Origin: Clostridia bacterium
Lineage (GTDB): Bacteria > Bacillota > Clostridia > Oscillospirales > Acutalibacteraceae
Length of the DNA stretch: 64,000 nucleotides
Assembly (NCBI GenBank): GCA_024404025.1
Contig: JAKSQP010000014.1
Coordinates: forward strand, 1-64,000
Direction: 5' to 3'
How positions within the stretch are numbered: the first letter of the stretch is position 1; each line of letters begins with the position of its first letter. Below are positions 1 to 9,307 of this stretch, one piece after another. The notes below the pieces were generated by a model. It was not told the DNA's origin. It saw only the letters and a program-made list of their open reading frames with translations, and made no database searches. The position numbers were made by a program, and so were the translations under genes.

Positions 1-69
1 GTCAACACTTTTTTGCCCTTTTTTATCCGTTCTTTTAAACGCCGCCGTGTGTTTCCTACTTTTTCCGGC

Positions 70-95
70 AAAAAATGCGGGCAGCAGCCCGCATT
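70..95 (-). terminator. Rho-independent terminator of the hydrolase gene
   Basis: A perfect 9-bp stem (AATGCGGGC, 74-82, with GCCCGCATT, 87-95) and a 4-base loop lie just past the stop codon of the minus-strand hydrolase. On the minus strand it is followed by a T-run (the A-run 70-75 on plus). The 1-69 stretch beyond it shows no gene. Confidence 0.85.
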
Positions 96-101
96 GACGA
101 T

Positions 102-992
102 TTATTTCGTATGTTTTGCGAAAAATTCAAGCATATTGGAAATTTCTTCGGCGCCTTCTTCGGAAAGAGGCTCAAGAACGGCAAAAACATGAGGCAGTTC
201 TTTTCCGTTGGTTTTTCCCCAATCGGAAAGCTCAACATCAACACCCTTGCTTCTGATGCAGTCATACGCCTTCAAGGTCGGCTTTCTGCCGATTGAATCT
301 CCGGAACTTGTTACGAGATAAGTCGGAGGAATGCTTCCGATTTCAAGGATCTTATCAAGGTCAAGGCACTTTGCATACTTCTTGAACTTGTATGTTTCTC
401 CGACTACCTTTCTGAAATACACTTCCATCGCCCCTTTCGGTTCAAGGAACGCAACGGGCGAGGTCAGACCGATGGCATTGAAGCGGAGCCGACTTTCAGC
501 AAAGCAGAAAGCCCTGCGAAGCTCTGCGCAATCACTTATCACAGCTGAGAATGCCGCAAGCTGACCGCCGGCAGAATCACCGGTAAGGAATATATTGTCC
601 GTATCGCACGGGAATTCGTCCATATTTTTATAAATCCATCTGAATGCCATTGAAACATCGTGAAGCTGATCCGCCATGATCACATCCGGCACAAGGCGGT
701 AACTCATATTAAAAACAACATATCCCCTCTGCGCAAGCGCAAGGCAATAATTTTTGTTAAGTTCCTTTGAGCCGTACATCCATCCGCCGCCGTGAATATC
801 AATGATAACCGGAAGCTTTCCGGCTGCATTATCGGGATAATATACATCAAGAGCGTGCCATTCCGAGCCGTCGTTTATATAATAATGATTATTAGATTCG
901 GTTACGCCCGAAGGAATCTTCTGAACGGAAAGGCGCTTATCATCCGATTTTTTTACCGTTTTCCAGAAAGATTCAAAAATTTCGTTAAGCAT
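102..992 (-). CDS. alpha/beta hydrolase, esterase/lipase family
   Basis: This 296-residue protein looks like a hormone-sensitive-lipase-type carboxylesterase. An oxyanion-hole HGGG motif (residues 67-70, in IDIHGGGW) precedes a nucleophile elbow GDSAGG (138-143, Ser140). Candidate acid and base are Asp232 and His268, so the triad looks complete. There is no signal peptide, so it should be cytoplasmic; its substrate cannot be told from sequence. I chose the ATG at 992 because an AGGGG site sits 7 bases upstream. The in-frame ATG at 998 is too close to that site, and longer in-frame starts would run through the terminator of the PRPP synthetase gene. It is probably transcribed alone or by read-through from prs. 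Confidence 0.85.
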   Translation of the reverse strand: MLNEIFESFWKTVKKSDDKRLSVQKIPSGVTESNNHYYINDGSEWHALDVYYPDNAAGKLPVIIDIHGGGWMYGSKELNKNYCLALAQRGYVVFNMSYRLVPDVIMADQLHDVSMAFRWIYKNMDEFPCDTDNIFLTGDSAGGQLAAFSAVISDCAELRRAFCFAESRLRFNAIGLTSPVAFLEPKGAMEVYFRKVVGETYKFKKYAKCLDLDKILEIGSIPPTYLVTSSGDSIGRKPTLKAYDCIRSKGVDVELSDWGKTNGKELPHVFAVLEPLSEEGAEEISNMLEFFAKHTK

Positions 993-1011
993 GACCATTC
1001 CCCTTTCTATG

Positions 1012-1046
1012 AAAAAGCCGCCCTGTGAATGAGATAGGGCGGCTTT
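1012..1046 (-). terminator. Terminator of the PRPP synthetase gene
   Basis: An 8-bp perfect stem GCCGCCCT (1017-1024) pairs with AGGGCGGC (1036-1043) across an 11-base loop. On the minus strand it is followed by five Ts. It lies directly after the prs stop at 1051 and before the hydrolase start, so the hydrolase needs read-through or its own promoter. Confidence 0.9.
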
Positions 1047-1050
1047 GATA

Positions 1051-2229
1051 TCAGTGTGTTTCGAATCCATATTTTTCAAGAATCTTGTTGATTCTTTCTT
1101 TGGGATCAAGAAGCTTGCTGACGGATTCATCGTGGTTAAGAGTGTCAATAATATATGCGCAGTATTTTGAAAGGTCAACATTTACATACCACTCTCTTGA
1201 AAGAAGCTCGGGAGTTGAATAAATGAGGTTGGTCGTAAAGACCTTGCTTATAAGACCGTCTTTATATGCTTTATCGAATGTTTCAAGTCCGTTGCAGAAA
1301 AGTCCGAACGAAGCGCAGATAAAAATTCTGTTAACTTTGAGTTCCTTAAGCTTTGTTGCAACCTCAATCATTGAATCGCCCGATGAAATCATATCGTCAA
1401 TGATGATAACATCCTTGCCTTCAACATTCGTGCCGAGAAATTCGTGAGCAATGATGGGATTTCTGCCGTCAACGATAACCGAATAATCACGGCGCTTATA
1501 GAACATACCGAGATCAAGGCCGAGAACGGACGAGAAATAGATGCATCTTCCCATGCCGCCTTCATCCGGCGAAATAACCATCATGTGTTCTTTGCTTATG
1601 TTGATATCTTCAATATTCCTGCAGATTGCTTTGATCATCTGATAAACGGGCTGAACATTTTCAAATCCGTTCTGAGGAACAGCGTTCTGAACTCTTGGGT
1701 CATGGGCATCAAAGGTTATGAAATTATCAACGCCGTAGCTCAGGCAAAGCTCACGGAGCATATCTGCGCAGTCAAGCGATTCTCTGCTCGATCTTTTGTG
1801 CTGCCTGCCTTCATAGAGCATAGGCATAATGACCGTTATTTTTCTTGCCTTGCCGGCAACGGCACTTATGGCTCTTTTGAGGTTTGCATAATGGTCATCA
1901 GGGCTCATGGGGACTTCTCTGCCATACATTTTGAATTCGACACCGTAATTGAACGGATCACAGAGAATGAAAACATCATATCCTCTGACCGTATCTTTTA
2001 TAACACATTTGCCCTCGCCCGTTCCGAATCTCGGGAACGAGGCATTGATGATATATGAATCTCTCTCATATCCTGTGAACTGAATACTGTCCTTGTGCTC
2101 ACTTTCTCTTTCTTTTCTCCACTTAACAAGGTAATAATCAATTTTACTTGCAAACTGTTCGCATCCGGGAAGCGCAATAATTCCGAGCTTTCCGACGGGA
2201 ATTGATGTGAAATCTTCATATTCGGGCAT
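1051..2229 (-). CDS. prs: ribose-phosphate pyrophosphokinase, long clostridial form
   Basis: PRPP synthetase makes 5-phosphoribosyl-1-diphosphate from ribose 5-phosphate and ATP for nucleotide, histidine, tryptophan and NAD synthesis. The C-terminal half has the PRPP-binding loop VIIIDDMISSGDSM, and the middle has FDAHDPRVQNAV, matching the family's catalytic FDLHAxQIQGFF region in diverged form. At 392 residues it is clearly longer than the usual ~315. The extra length is at the N terminus and in insertions, so it belongs to a diverged subfamily and regulation by ADP/phosphate may differ. Start ATG 2229 is fixed by GGAGG 8 bases upstream; an in-frame upstream ATG at 2247 lacks such a site. 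It has its own promoter and terminator. Confidence 0.88.
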   Translation of the reverse strand: MPEYEDFTSIPVGKLGIIALPGCEQFASKIDYYLVKWRKERESEHKDSIQFTGYERDSYIINASFPRFGTGEGKCVIKDTVRGYDVFILCDPFNYGVEFKMYGREVPMSPDDHYANLKRAISAVAGKARKITVIMPMLYEGRQHKRSSRESLDCADMLRELCLSYGVDNFITFDAHDPRVQNAVPQNGFENVQPVYQMIKAICRNIEDINISKEHMMVISPDEGGMGRCIYFSSVLGLDLGMFYKRRDYSVIVDGRNPIIAHEFLGTNVEGKDVIIIDDMISSGDSMIEVATKLKELKVNRIFICASFGLFCNGLETFDKAYKDGLISKVFTTNLIYSTPELLSREWYVNVDLSKYCAYIIDTLNHDESVSKLLDPKERINKILEKYGFETH

Positions 2230-2261
2230 AGCTGTTTCCTCCAACATTTATGTTTAAATAC

Positions 2262-2290
2262 ATTGTACTATATTTACGCAGCTTTTTAAA
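2262..2290 (-). promoter_or_regulatory. Probable sigma-A promoter of prs
   Basis: On the minus strand a TTTAAA -35 (2285-2290) and TACAAT -10 (2262-2267) are separated by 17 bases, leaving a 5' leader of about 25 bases. The -10 is good and the -35 weak. The AT-rich remainder of 2291-2374 shows only short, weak stems and no convincing terminator for the upstream transporter gene. Confidence 0.45.
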
Positions 2291-2374
2291 GGCTATATTT
2301 GAAAATGTCGGTTAAAAAAACATAAAATAAAAACCGATTATTTTGGTTATTTTGCCAAAACAAAAATTATTTTG

Positions 2375-3541
2375 TCACACATAGCTTCTGTCTATATTGA
2401 TTACAGTGTTATAAGTGGGGTCTGTTTCCTTGATTTTTTCGGAAACGGTGTTTTTGAACTCTTCCTCCGTCATAAAGAATTTATAGGGAAGTACAGCATC
2501 GAAAATAAGGTTTGTGTGGGTATATCCTTCAACGATTCTGAAATCGTGAATGGTTATTTCCGGAGCCGTATCCGCAACCGCTTTAACCGCAATTTCCTTA
2601 AGTTTATTTGTCAGCTCATCATCAACCGCAACGGGATCCATGTGGATTGAAATTTCTATCCCGAGCTTTTCTTTTATATCGCTTTCAATATTATCAATAA
2701 TATTGTGGCTCATAAGAACATCAACATTTGCCGGCACTTCGGCATGAAGAGAGCCGATAACTTTCGCATTGCCGTAGCTGTGAAGCACAAGATCATGAAT
2801 CCCGACAACGCCGTCATAGGACATAACAAGTTCTTCAAGCTTATCAACAATTTCTTTTGACGGAGGCTCCCCGAGAAGCGGTCCCATAGTGTCCTTGATT
2901 ATTCCGATACCTGCATACATAACAACAAGCGCAACAAGGACGCCGACAACGGCATCAACGGGAAGAGAGGTAAACCTTGAAGCTATAAGGGCAATAAGAG
3001 TTCCCGTTGTTGCGGCAATATCGCCGATGCTGTCCGTTACAACTGCGTTGACTGCAACAGAATCAATTTTTTTCCCGACGGAGGTGTTGAAATATGCAAG
3101 CCAGATTTTTCCGAATATCGAGCATACAAGAACTATCAGAGCCGGCCAGCTGAAAATGACCTGCTCCGGATTTCTGAATTTTTCAACAGATGTTTTTGCA
3201 AGCTCGAAGCCCATAATAAGAATAAAAAAGGCAAGCGTAAGAGCTGAAACATATTCAATTCTGCCGTGGCCGAACGGATGCTCTTTATCCGCAGGCTTTC
3301 CCGAAATTTTGAAGCCGACAAGGCTGATGATTGACGAAAACGCATCAAACAGATTGTTGACACCGTCCGCAACAATTGAAATACTCTTTGTCAATGCGCC
3401 GAATATCATTTTAAATACGGATAAAATAATATTGAGGCATATTCCGACTATGCCGCTTAAAACACCGTATCTTGTTCTGACAACGGCGTTTTCCGTGTTT
3501 TCATAATCTCTGACAAAAGTTTTGATCAAAAAATTTGTCAT
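2375..3541 (-). CDS. cation diffusion facilitator family transporter
   Basis: This 388-residue membrane protein exports divalent metal ions in exchange for protons. The N-terminal half holds the cation-efflux membrane domain with about six helices; the C-terminal half (from about residue 215) has cytoplasmic ferredoxin-like domains, apparently two in tandem because the tail is longer than usual. TM2 carries DGVNNLFD and TM5 carries TDSIGD. The DxxxD in TM5 replaces the HxxxD of zinc exporters such as YiiP, so manganese is possible, but the substrate is not proven. ATG 3541 follows GGGAG by 8 bases. A GTG at 3550 in the same frame overlaps the upstream stop and is less likely. It is the second gene of an mscS-cdf operon. 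Confidence 0.87.
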   Translation of the reverse strand: MTNFLIKTFVRDYENTENAVVRTRYGVLSGIVGICLNIILSVFKMIFGALTKSISIVADGVNNLFDAFSSIISLVGFKISGKPADKEHPFGHGRIEYVSALTLAFFILIMGFELAKTSVEKFRNPEQVIFSWPALIVLVCSIFGKIWLAYFNTSVGKKIDSVAVNAVVTDSIGDIAATTGTLIALIASRFTSLPVDAVVGVLVALVVMYAGIGIIKDTMGPLLGEPPSKEIVDKLEELVMSYDGVVGIHDLVLHSYGNAKVIGSLHAEVPANVDVLMSHNIIDNIESDIKEKLGIEISIHMDPVAVDDELTNKLKEIAVKAVADTAPEITIHDFRIVEGYTHTNLIFDAVLPYKFFMTEEEFKNTVSEKIKETDPTYNTVINIDRSYV

Positions 3542-3546
3542 AAAAC

Positions 3547-4395
3547 TCACTCCCTGATTATGTGAACATCAAGCTGACCGTAAGGAATCGAAACGCCCTT
3601 TTCGTCAAATGCCAGCTTGACATTTTCCTGCATATAATAATAGGTATTATAATAATCCGTGCTTTTGCACCAGAAAATTCCCACAAGGTCAACCGAGCTT
3701 GCGGCGCACTCCTTAACGGCAACTTTCGGTTCGGGATCATCAAGGATAAGCTCCGTTTTTCCCGCAACCTCAAGCAATGCCTGCCGTGCCTTTTCAATAT
3801 CGGTATCATAAGAAATCGAGAAAGTCATCATCATTCTGCGCTTCTTTTCGGCGTTGAAATTGATGATATTGCTGTCCGTAATATGAGAATTCGGAACAAT
3901 TACTCTTGTGTTATCAAGCGTAATCAGAACGGTATACATCATCCTGATTTCCTGAACTTTTCCGCTGACGGAGCCGATGTCAATAAAATCTCCGCTTCTG
4001 AAAGGATGATTTATCAATATCTGAAGTCCGCTCGCAAACTGACTGACGCTTGACTGCAAGCCCAATCCGGCAGTTACAACCGCAGCTGAAAGAGCGGCAA
4101 TAAATGAGTTGACATTTATATTGAGAGTTGAAAGCGCCGAAAGAATGAAAATAAATTTCAGAATAAGCGTTATGACCGTTCTGATAAAGCTGTGGATCGA
4201 AGGATCAACTCCCTTGAGGCGAAGCGCCTTCACAACGAGCTTTCCGATAAGATTCGAAATGACGAATCCGATAACAACAATCGCAATCGCCTCTATAATA
4301 ATCGGAGCTTTTGAAATTATCAAAGCGGCTATGCCGTCAAAATCTCTGTCTTTGATAAGCTGCGCAAAATCAAGCGAAAGCGGATTCAGCATCAT
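3547..4395 (-). CDS. mscS: small-conductance mechanosensitive ion channel, MscS family
   Basis: This 282-residue protein should form a heptameric membrane channel that opens on membrane tension and releases solutes during hypo-osmotic shock. Three hydrophobic segments precede the MscS beta domain. The pore-lining third helix is a Gly/Ala-rich run (ALSAAVVTAGLGLQSSVSQF), followed by NHPFRSGDFIDI and VPNSHITDSNI, both typical of the family. Length matches the compact MscS class. Two adjacent ATGs (4395, 4392) follow GGAGG at 5 and 8 bases, so either may be used. It is first in a two-gene unit with the metal exporter and sits under a near-perfect promoter divergent from the V-ATPase operon. Confidence 0.93.
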   Translation of the reverse strand: MMLNPLSLDFAQLIKDRDFDGIAALIISKAPIIIEAIAIVVIGFVISNLIGKLVVKALRLKGVDPSIHSFIRTVITLILKFIFILSALSTLNINVNSFIAALSAAVVTAGLGLQSSVSQFASGLQILINHPFRSGDFIDIGSVSGKVQEIRMMYTVLITLDNTRVIVPNSHITDSNIINFNAEKKRRMMMTFSISYDTDIEKARQALLEVAGKTELILDDPEPKVAVKECAASSVDLVGIFWCKSTDYYNTYYYMQENVKLAFDEKGVSIPYGQLDVHIIRE

Positions 4396-4426
4396 AATTA
4401 CCTCCTTGCCGAAACAATACGGATAA

Positions 4427-4455
4427 ATTATAAAACATTATCTTTAACTTGTCAA
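4427..4455 (-). promoter_or_regulatory. Consensus sigma-A promoter for mscS-cdf
   Basis: On the minus strand there is an exact TTGACA (4450-4455) and an exact TATAAT (4427-4432) separated by 17 bases. The start of transcription should be near 4420, about 25 bases before the mscS start codon. Confidence 0.9.
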
Positions 4456-4487
4456 ACATTTGGATTTATAAATTACACATAAATCTA

Positions 4488-4516
4488 TTGATTTTTTCAG
4501 TCCGAATATCTATAAT
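4488..4516 (+). promoter_or_regulatory. Sigma-A promoter of the V-ATPase operon
   Basis: TTGATT (4488-4493) and TATAAT (4511-4516) are separated by 17 bases, 36 bases upstream of the first V-ATPase gene. It is back to back with the mscS promoter, with 32 bases between the two -35 boxes. No other strong promoter is seen before the terminator at 13122, so the nine genes should form one transcript of about 8.6 kb. Confidence 0.85.
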
Positions 4517-4551
4517 GTAAGTAAATACTTAAAAAGGAAGAAGGTTGCTGC

Positions 4552-4860
4552 ATGGCTTCGGAACTCATCAACGCAGTTCTTGACGCAGAGAAAAAAGCAG
4601 CCGCTTCGGAAACGGAGGCTTTTGAAAAAAGCAGCCGGATGAAAGCGGAAGCATCACAAAAAGCAAAGGTTCTTGAAACGGAATTCAGAAGCAGGGCTTA
4701 TGAAAAAGCCGATGCAATAAAAAGGAATGCTGAAATAAAAGCCGAAAAAATCCGCTCGGATGCCAAAACGGAATCCGAATCAAAAGCAGAAGAATTAAGA
4801 AACTCCGCAGCATCAAAAAGCGACAAAGCGGTTGAAATTCTTCTCAATGAAATCATCTGA
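4552..4860 (+). CDS. V-type ATPase peripheral stalk subunit G/H-like
   Basis: A 102-residue, highly charged protein rich in Ala, Glu, Lys and Ser with no hydrophobic segment. It is predicted to be one long alpha-helical coiled coil (ASETEAFEKSSRMKAEASQK and similar heptads). This matches the small G (archaeal H, NtpF-type) subunit that pairs with subunit E in the peripheral stalk of V/A-ATPases. The call rests mainly on composition, length and first position in the operon, because the family is poorly conserved. The start follows an AAGGAAGAAGG purine stretch. Confidence 0.75.
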   Translation: MASELINAVLDAEKKAAASETEAFEKSSRMKAEASQKAKVLETEFRSRAYEKADAIKRNAEIKAEKIRSDAKTESESKAEELRNSAASKSDKAVEILLNEII

Positions 4861-4896
4861 AAAGTTCTTTGATTTTTTAAAAAAGGAGGTGTTTTC

Positions 4897-6888
4897 TTGG
4901 CAAAGCTTAAAATGAAATATCTCGAAATAATCGTTCCTGTTGACGAAAGCAAAAGGATTTTTGATTATCTTCAGCATCGCTCCGTTATAGAGCTGAAAAA
5001 GCACGATGAAACCGAAGGCCTTTATGCTCTTAATTCCGGCAGAACTCCGGCACAGCTCGAAAAATTCTGCGACGTTGCAAACGATGCTCTCGGAATTCTG
5101 AATAAATATGTTCCCGAATCAAAAGGGCTTATTTCTTCTTTCTTCTCCGAGCCTGAAGAACTGACGGAAAAAGAATTTAACGAACGGGCGGAAAAAGCCG
5201 ATTCGGTTCTTGCTCTCTGTTATGAAATCTGCGAGCTTGAAAGAAAAGCCGCCGAATCGCTTACGGCGGCGGCAAAACACAATGCTCTGCGTGACGGACT
5301 TGAACCGTGGCTGAATCTCGATTTGCCTCTCAATTTCAGAGGAACGGATTCTTCGTCTGTTTTTATCGGAACTCTCCCCTCCGATTTTTCCGAGGAAGCT
5401 CTGAAAACCGCTCTTGCCGAAAAGCTTGAAGACGGAATTCCGGCTGTTGAGGTCATTTCTCACAGCAAAGAACGAAGCTGCATCTTTGCAGCATGTCATT
5501 CATCCGAAAAAGACAATGTGTTCGGCGCATTGCGTGAGCTCGGTTTTGCTTATGCAGCCGAATCCGAAAGCGGGATCCCGGCGGAAAAGAGCAGGGAATT
5601 CGAGGCAGCGACGCTCTCCTGCAAAGCAGAAGCCGATGAAAGCAGAAACAAAATAATTTCACTTGCCGAAAGAAGAGAAGACATCAGATTTGCCTGCGAT
5701 TATTTTGCAATGCGTAAAGAGAAATATGAATCGCTCAATCTGATTTCGTCAACACAGAATGTTATTCTCATTGAGGGCTATGTTATAGAAAACAAGGTCG
5801 ATAATCTCGTTAAAAACCTTGAAAAAAACTTTAATGCTGCCGTTACGGTCAGTTCAACGGAAGACGATGAGGATGCTCCGACGGCATTTGAAAACAAGCC
5901 CTTTGCCGCCGCAGTCGAATCAATTACGGCAATGTATTCAATGCCGGGCAAAAACGATGTTGACCCGAACCCGGTTATGTCAATATTCTATTATTTGCTC
6001 TTCGGAATCATGCTTTCGGATGCCGGCTACGGCCTGCTGATGGCTCTCGGATGCGGATTTGCAAAATTCAAGCTGAAGCCGAAAGGCAAAATGAAGAAGA
6101 CGGTTGATATGTATTTCTGGTGCGGACTTGCAACGATATTCTGGGGCGCACTTTTCGGAAGCTGGTTCGGCGATCTGCCGAATGTTATCGCAACCCGTTT
6201 TCTCGGCAGAGAGCCTTTGAGCGTCGCACTCTGGTTTGAGCCCGTTCAGGACCCGATGAAGCTTCTGCTTTTCTCGTTTCTTTTCGGAATCATCCACCTT
6301 TTCGCAGGCGTCGGAATCAGCTTTTATCAGATGTGGAAGCAAGGAAGCAAGCTCGGCGCAGTCTGCGACTGCATTCCCGTCTATATGCTGATAATCGGTA
6401 TATGTCCCCTCGCAGTCGGAATCATGAAACCGGATGCCGCAATTCCGCCGATCGTTAAAACAATCGGCACATACCTTCTGGCGGCAGGTGCGATTCTTAT
6501 TGTGCTGACCGCAGGCAGAAGCTCAAAGAACATCATCGGCAAGCTCGGTCTCGGACTTTACGGCTTATATAACGCCGCTTCGGGCTGGCTCGGAGATATT
6601 CTTTCTTATTCGAGGCTTCTTGCTCTCGGACTCTGCACGGGCGTTATCGCAACGGTTATAAATACCCTCGGCACAATCCCCGAAAATCCGACGGTCAGGC
6701 TGATTCTTTTTATCCCGGTATTTATTTTCGGCCACATCGTAAATATGGCAATCAACCTCATAGGCACTTATGTTCACACGAACAGACTGCAATATGTTGA
6801 ATTCTTCGGCAAATTTTATGAGGGCGGCGGAAGAAGCTTCACCCCCCTCGCAGCAAATACAAAATTCTTTAAATTCAAGGAGGACTAA
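4897..6888 (+). CDS. ntpI: V-type ATPase subunit I (subunit a, membrane stator)
   Basis: The 663-residue stator subunit carries the two half-channels for ion movement past the K ring. The N-terminal ~330 residues are hydrophilic with coiled-coil stretches that contact the peripheral stalks. The C-terminal half has about eight membrane helices, starting at VMSIFYYLLFGIMLSDAGYG. The conserved DILSYSRLLALGL segment contains the family's essential arginine. The start is TTG at 4897, chosen because AAAGGAGGT ends 7 bases upstream and the next ATG would remove the conserved KLKMKYLEI beginning. It is second in the operon, 36 bases after the stalk subunit gene and 3 bases before ntpK. Confidence 0.93.
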   Translation: MAKLKMKYLEIIVPVDESKRIFDYLQHRSVIELKKHDETEGLYALNSGRTPAQLEKFCDVANDALGILNKYVPESKGLISSFFSEPEELTEKEFNERAEKADSVLALCYEICELERKAAESLTAAAKHNALRDGLEPWLNLDLPLNFRGTDSSSVFIGTLPSDFSEEALKTALAEKLEDGIPAVEVISHSKERSCIFAACHSSEKDNVFGALRELGFAYAAESESGIPAEKSREFEAATLSCKAEADESRNKIISLAERREDIRFACDYFAMRKEKYESLNLISSTQNVILIEGYVIENKVDNLVKNLEKNFNAAVTVSSTEDDEDAPTAFENKPFAAAVESITAMYSMPGKNDVDPNPVMSIFYYLLFGIMLSDAGYGLLMALGCGFAKFKLKPKGKMKKTVDMYFWCGLATIFWGALFGSWFGDLPNVIATRFLGREPLSVALWFEPVQDPMKLLLFSFLFGIIHLFAGVGISFYQMWKQGSKLGAVCDCIPVYMLIIGICPLAVGIMKPDAAIPPIVKTIGTYLLAAGAILIVLTAGRSSKNIIGKLGLGLYGLYNAASGWLGDILSYSRLLALGLCTGVIATVINTLGTIPENPTVRLILFIPVFIFGHIVNMAINLIGTYVHTNRLQYVEFFGKFYEGGGRSFTPLAANTKFFKFKED

Positions 6889-7377
<489 letters not shown>

Positions 7378-7399
7378 ATCACTCCGAAAGGTGATATAA

Positions 7400-8002
7400 A
7401 TGAACGGTATTGATAAAATTATTTCAAAAATAAATGACGACAGCGCCGCAAGATGCGCTTTCATCATTGATAAGGCTCAGAAAGAGTGCGATGAGATAAT
7501 TGCAAAAGCAAAGGCCGACGGAGAAAAATTTGAAGCAGAGCTTATTGAAAATGCCGAAAAAAACGCCGCATCCGTTATTGCTATGGCAAATTCGGGCGCA
7601 GCGCAGATTTCAAGGCAGAATCTTCTTGCCGCCAGAGTAAACCTTATTTCGGATACCCTCGCAAAGCTTCTTAACAGAATGAAAAATCTTCCCGAAGATG
7701 AATATTTTTCCGCTCTGATCAAACTTTCTTCGGAAAACGCAATGAGCGGCAGATGCACGGCAAAGCTCTCATCAGACGATAACAAAAGAATTCCCGACGG
7801 CTTCGGAGATAAGCTCGCCGCCGCTCTCAAAGAAAAAGGTGCTGAATGCGTGCTTTCGGCAGATCCTGCCGGCATCGGAAGCGGTATTCTTCTCATTTAC
7901 GGCGACATCGAAGTGAATTGCTCATTCGATGCTCTTATTGAAGAAAAATCCGATTATCTCAAAGCAAAAATCGGAGAGATATTATTTCAGGCGGTGACAT
8001 AA
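7400..8002 (+). CDS. ntpE: V-type ATPase subunit E (peripheral stalk)
   Basis: Subunit E (200 residues) pairs with the G-like subunit in the peripheral stalk that holds the A3B3 head against rotation. The N-terminal ~100 residues form a charged helix (KAQKECDEIIAKAKADGEKF), and the C-terminal part is a mixed globular domain (GIGSGILLIYGDIEVNCSFD), which is the family architecture. It follows ntpK by 22 bases with an AAAGGTGAT site, and its stop codon abuts the start of ntpC. Confidence 0.9.
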   Translation: MNGIDKIISKINDDSAARCAFIIDKAQKECDEIIAKAKADGEKFEAELIENAEKNAASVIAMANSGAAQISRQNLLAARVNLISDTLAKLLNRMKNLPEDEYFSALIKLSSENAMSGRCTAKLSSDDNKRIPDGFGDKLAAALKEKGAECVLSADPAGIGSGILLIYGDIEVNCSFDALIEEKSDYLKAKIGEILFQAVT

Positions 8003-8965
8003 ATGAATGAAACCGAATACACTTATGCCGTTGCAAGAATCAGAGCAAACGAGCTGAATCTGCTTTCCGCCGATGATATTTCGCAGATGATAAACGCTCC
8101 CGATAAAAGCTCTGCGGAAAGAATCCTTGCAGATAAGGGCTGGGATATTCCCGATGGAAATCAGTTCTTCGACCTATGCGAAAGAGAGCTTGACAAGGCA
8201 TGGAAGCTCATCAGCGAGAGCGTGCCGTCGCCGGAGCTTCTCGAAGCGCTCGTTATCGGCAATGATTTTTCAAATCTCAAAGCAGCAATAAAATGCATTT
8301 TTTCATCTGTTGACCCGAAAGAATATTATGTGATCCCCTGCATAACGGCTCCGGAAACGATCACAAAAGCAATCACACAGGCAGATTTCGACATTCTGCC
8401 CGAACATCTCAAAGCAGTTGCCCGTGAGGCATATTCGGCAGTTTCAAAGCATCAGAGCGGTCAGCTTTCGGAAAGCATAATCGACAGAGCTTCTCTTGAA
8501 ACGAAGCTTGCTTATGCCGAAAAATCCGGAAGTCCCCTGCTTGAAAAAATATGCGGATTGAGCGCCGCTGCGGCAAACATCAAAACCGCTCTGCGCTGCG
8601 TTTCAATGGGCAAAACAAAAGAATTTGCTCTTGATTCAATGTGCAGCTGTTCGCTCAACAACGAGGAATTGCTTGAAAATGCGGAAAGCGGCGAAAAAAC
8701 GGCCGAATATCTACGGACGACCGAATTTGATTTTCTTGCCGACAGCATAAAAGAAAGCTTCACGGCATTTGAAAAATTCTGCGACAACAGAATCGCTTCT
8801 CTCATCAGAGAGACAAAATATGACATTTACGGCGCAGACCCCGTTGCCGCTTATTATTTTGCAAAAATCGCAGAAACCAAAAACGCAAGGATTATCCTTT
8901 CGGCAAAGGCAAGCGGCGTTCCCGCCGATGCCATATCGGAGAGAGTGAGGGATATGTATGTATAA
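8003..8965 (+). CDS. ntpC: V-type ATPase subunit C (central stalk/ring connector)
   Basis: This 320-residue soluble subunit (family V_ATPase_d/AC39) sits on the cytoplasmic face of the K ring and connects it to the rotating D-F shaft. The sequence is mostly helical, beginning YTYAVARIRANELNLLSADD, which is typical of bacterial subunit C. It begins immediately after the ntpE stop codon and its last 8 bases overlap ntpF. Confidence 0.9.
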   Translation: MNETEYTYAVARIRANELNLLSADDISQMINAPDKSSAERILADKGWDIPDGNQFFDLCERELDKAWKLISESVPSPELLEALVIGNDFSNLKAAIKCIFSSVDPKEYYVIPCITAPETITKAITQADFDILPEHLKAVAREAYSAVSKHQSGQLSESIIDRASLETKLAYAEKSGSPLLEKICGLSAAAANIKTALRCVSMGKTKEFALDSMCSCSLNNEELLENAESGEKTAEYLRTTEFDFLADSIKESFTAFEKFCDNRIASLIRETKYDIYGADPVAAYYFAKIAETKNARIILSAKASGVPADAISERVRDMYV

Positions 8966-9269
8966 GATAGCAGCTATGGGCGATAAAGACAGCATATACG
9001 GCTTCGCTTCGCTCGGAGTCAGCATATTCCCCGTAACAGATCCCGCTGAAGGCTCACATATTCTTCGCAGGCTTGCCGAAAACGGCTACGGAGTAATATA
9101 TATCACAGAGCAGCTTGCAGAGGGAATGCAGGATGAAATAGAGCGATATGCTTCAAGACCCCTGCCCTCGATAGTTCCCGTTCCGGGAGTCAGAGGAAAC
9201 ACGGGATTGGGCCTTGACAGCGTAAGCAAATTCGTTGAAAAGGCAGTCGGCTCCGATATTTTGTCATAG
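8958..9269 (+). CDS. ntpF: V-type ATPase subunit F
   Basis: A 103-residue subunit that binds subunit D in the rotating shaft. The sequence shows the family's small alternating alpha/beta fold: KIAAMGDKDSIYGFASLGV at the start, a central GYGVIYITEQLA and the PSIVPVPG segment near the end. The ATG overlaps the end of ntpC by 8 bases (with GTGAGG upstream), indicating translational coupling. Some naming schemes call this subunit NtpG; the F name follows the archaeal/eukaryotic scheme. Confidence 0.92.
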   Translation: MYKIAAMGDKDSIYGFASLGVSIFPVTDPAEGSHILRRLAENGYGVIYITEQLAEGMQDEIERYASRPLPSIVPVPGVRGNTGLGLDSVSKFVEKAVGSDILS

Positions 9270-9307
9270 GCACAAAGCCAATCTATTGAAAGGTATGGAA
9301 CACTTAT

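Noticed and set aside
1444-2058. A 204-codon plus-strand frame within prs
   Set aside because: Antisense to a conserved enzyme gene; no ribosome site.
2291-2374. Terminator for the cation exporter gene
   Set aside because: Only 4-5 bp AT-rich stems are present; not strong enough to list.
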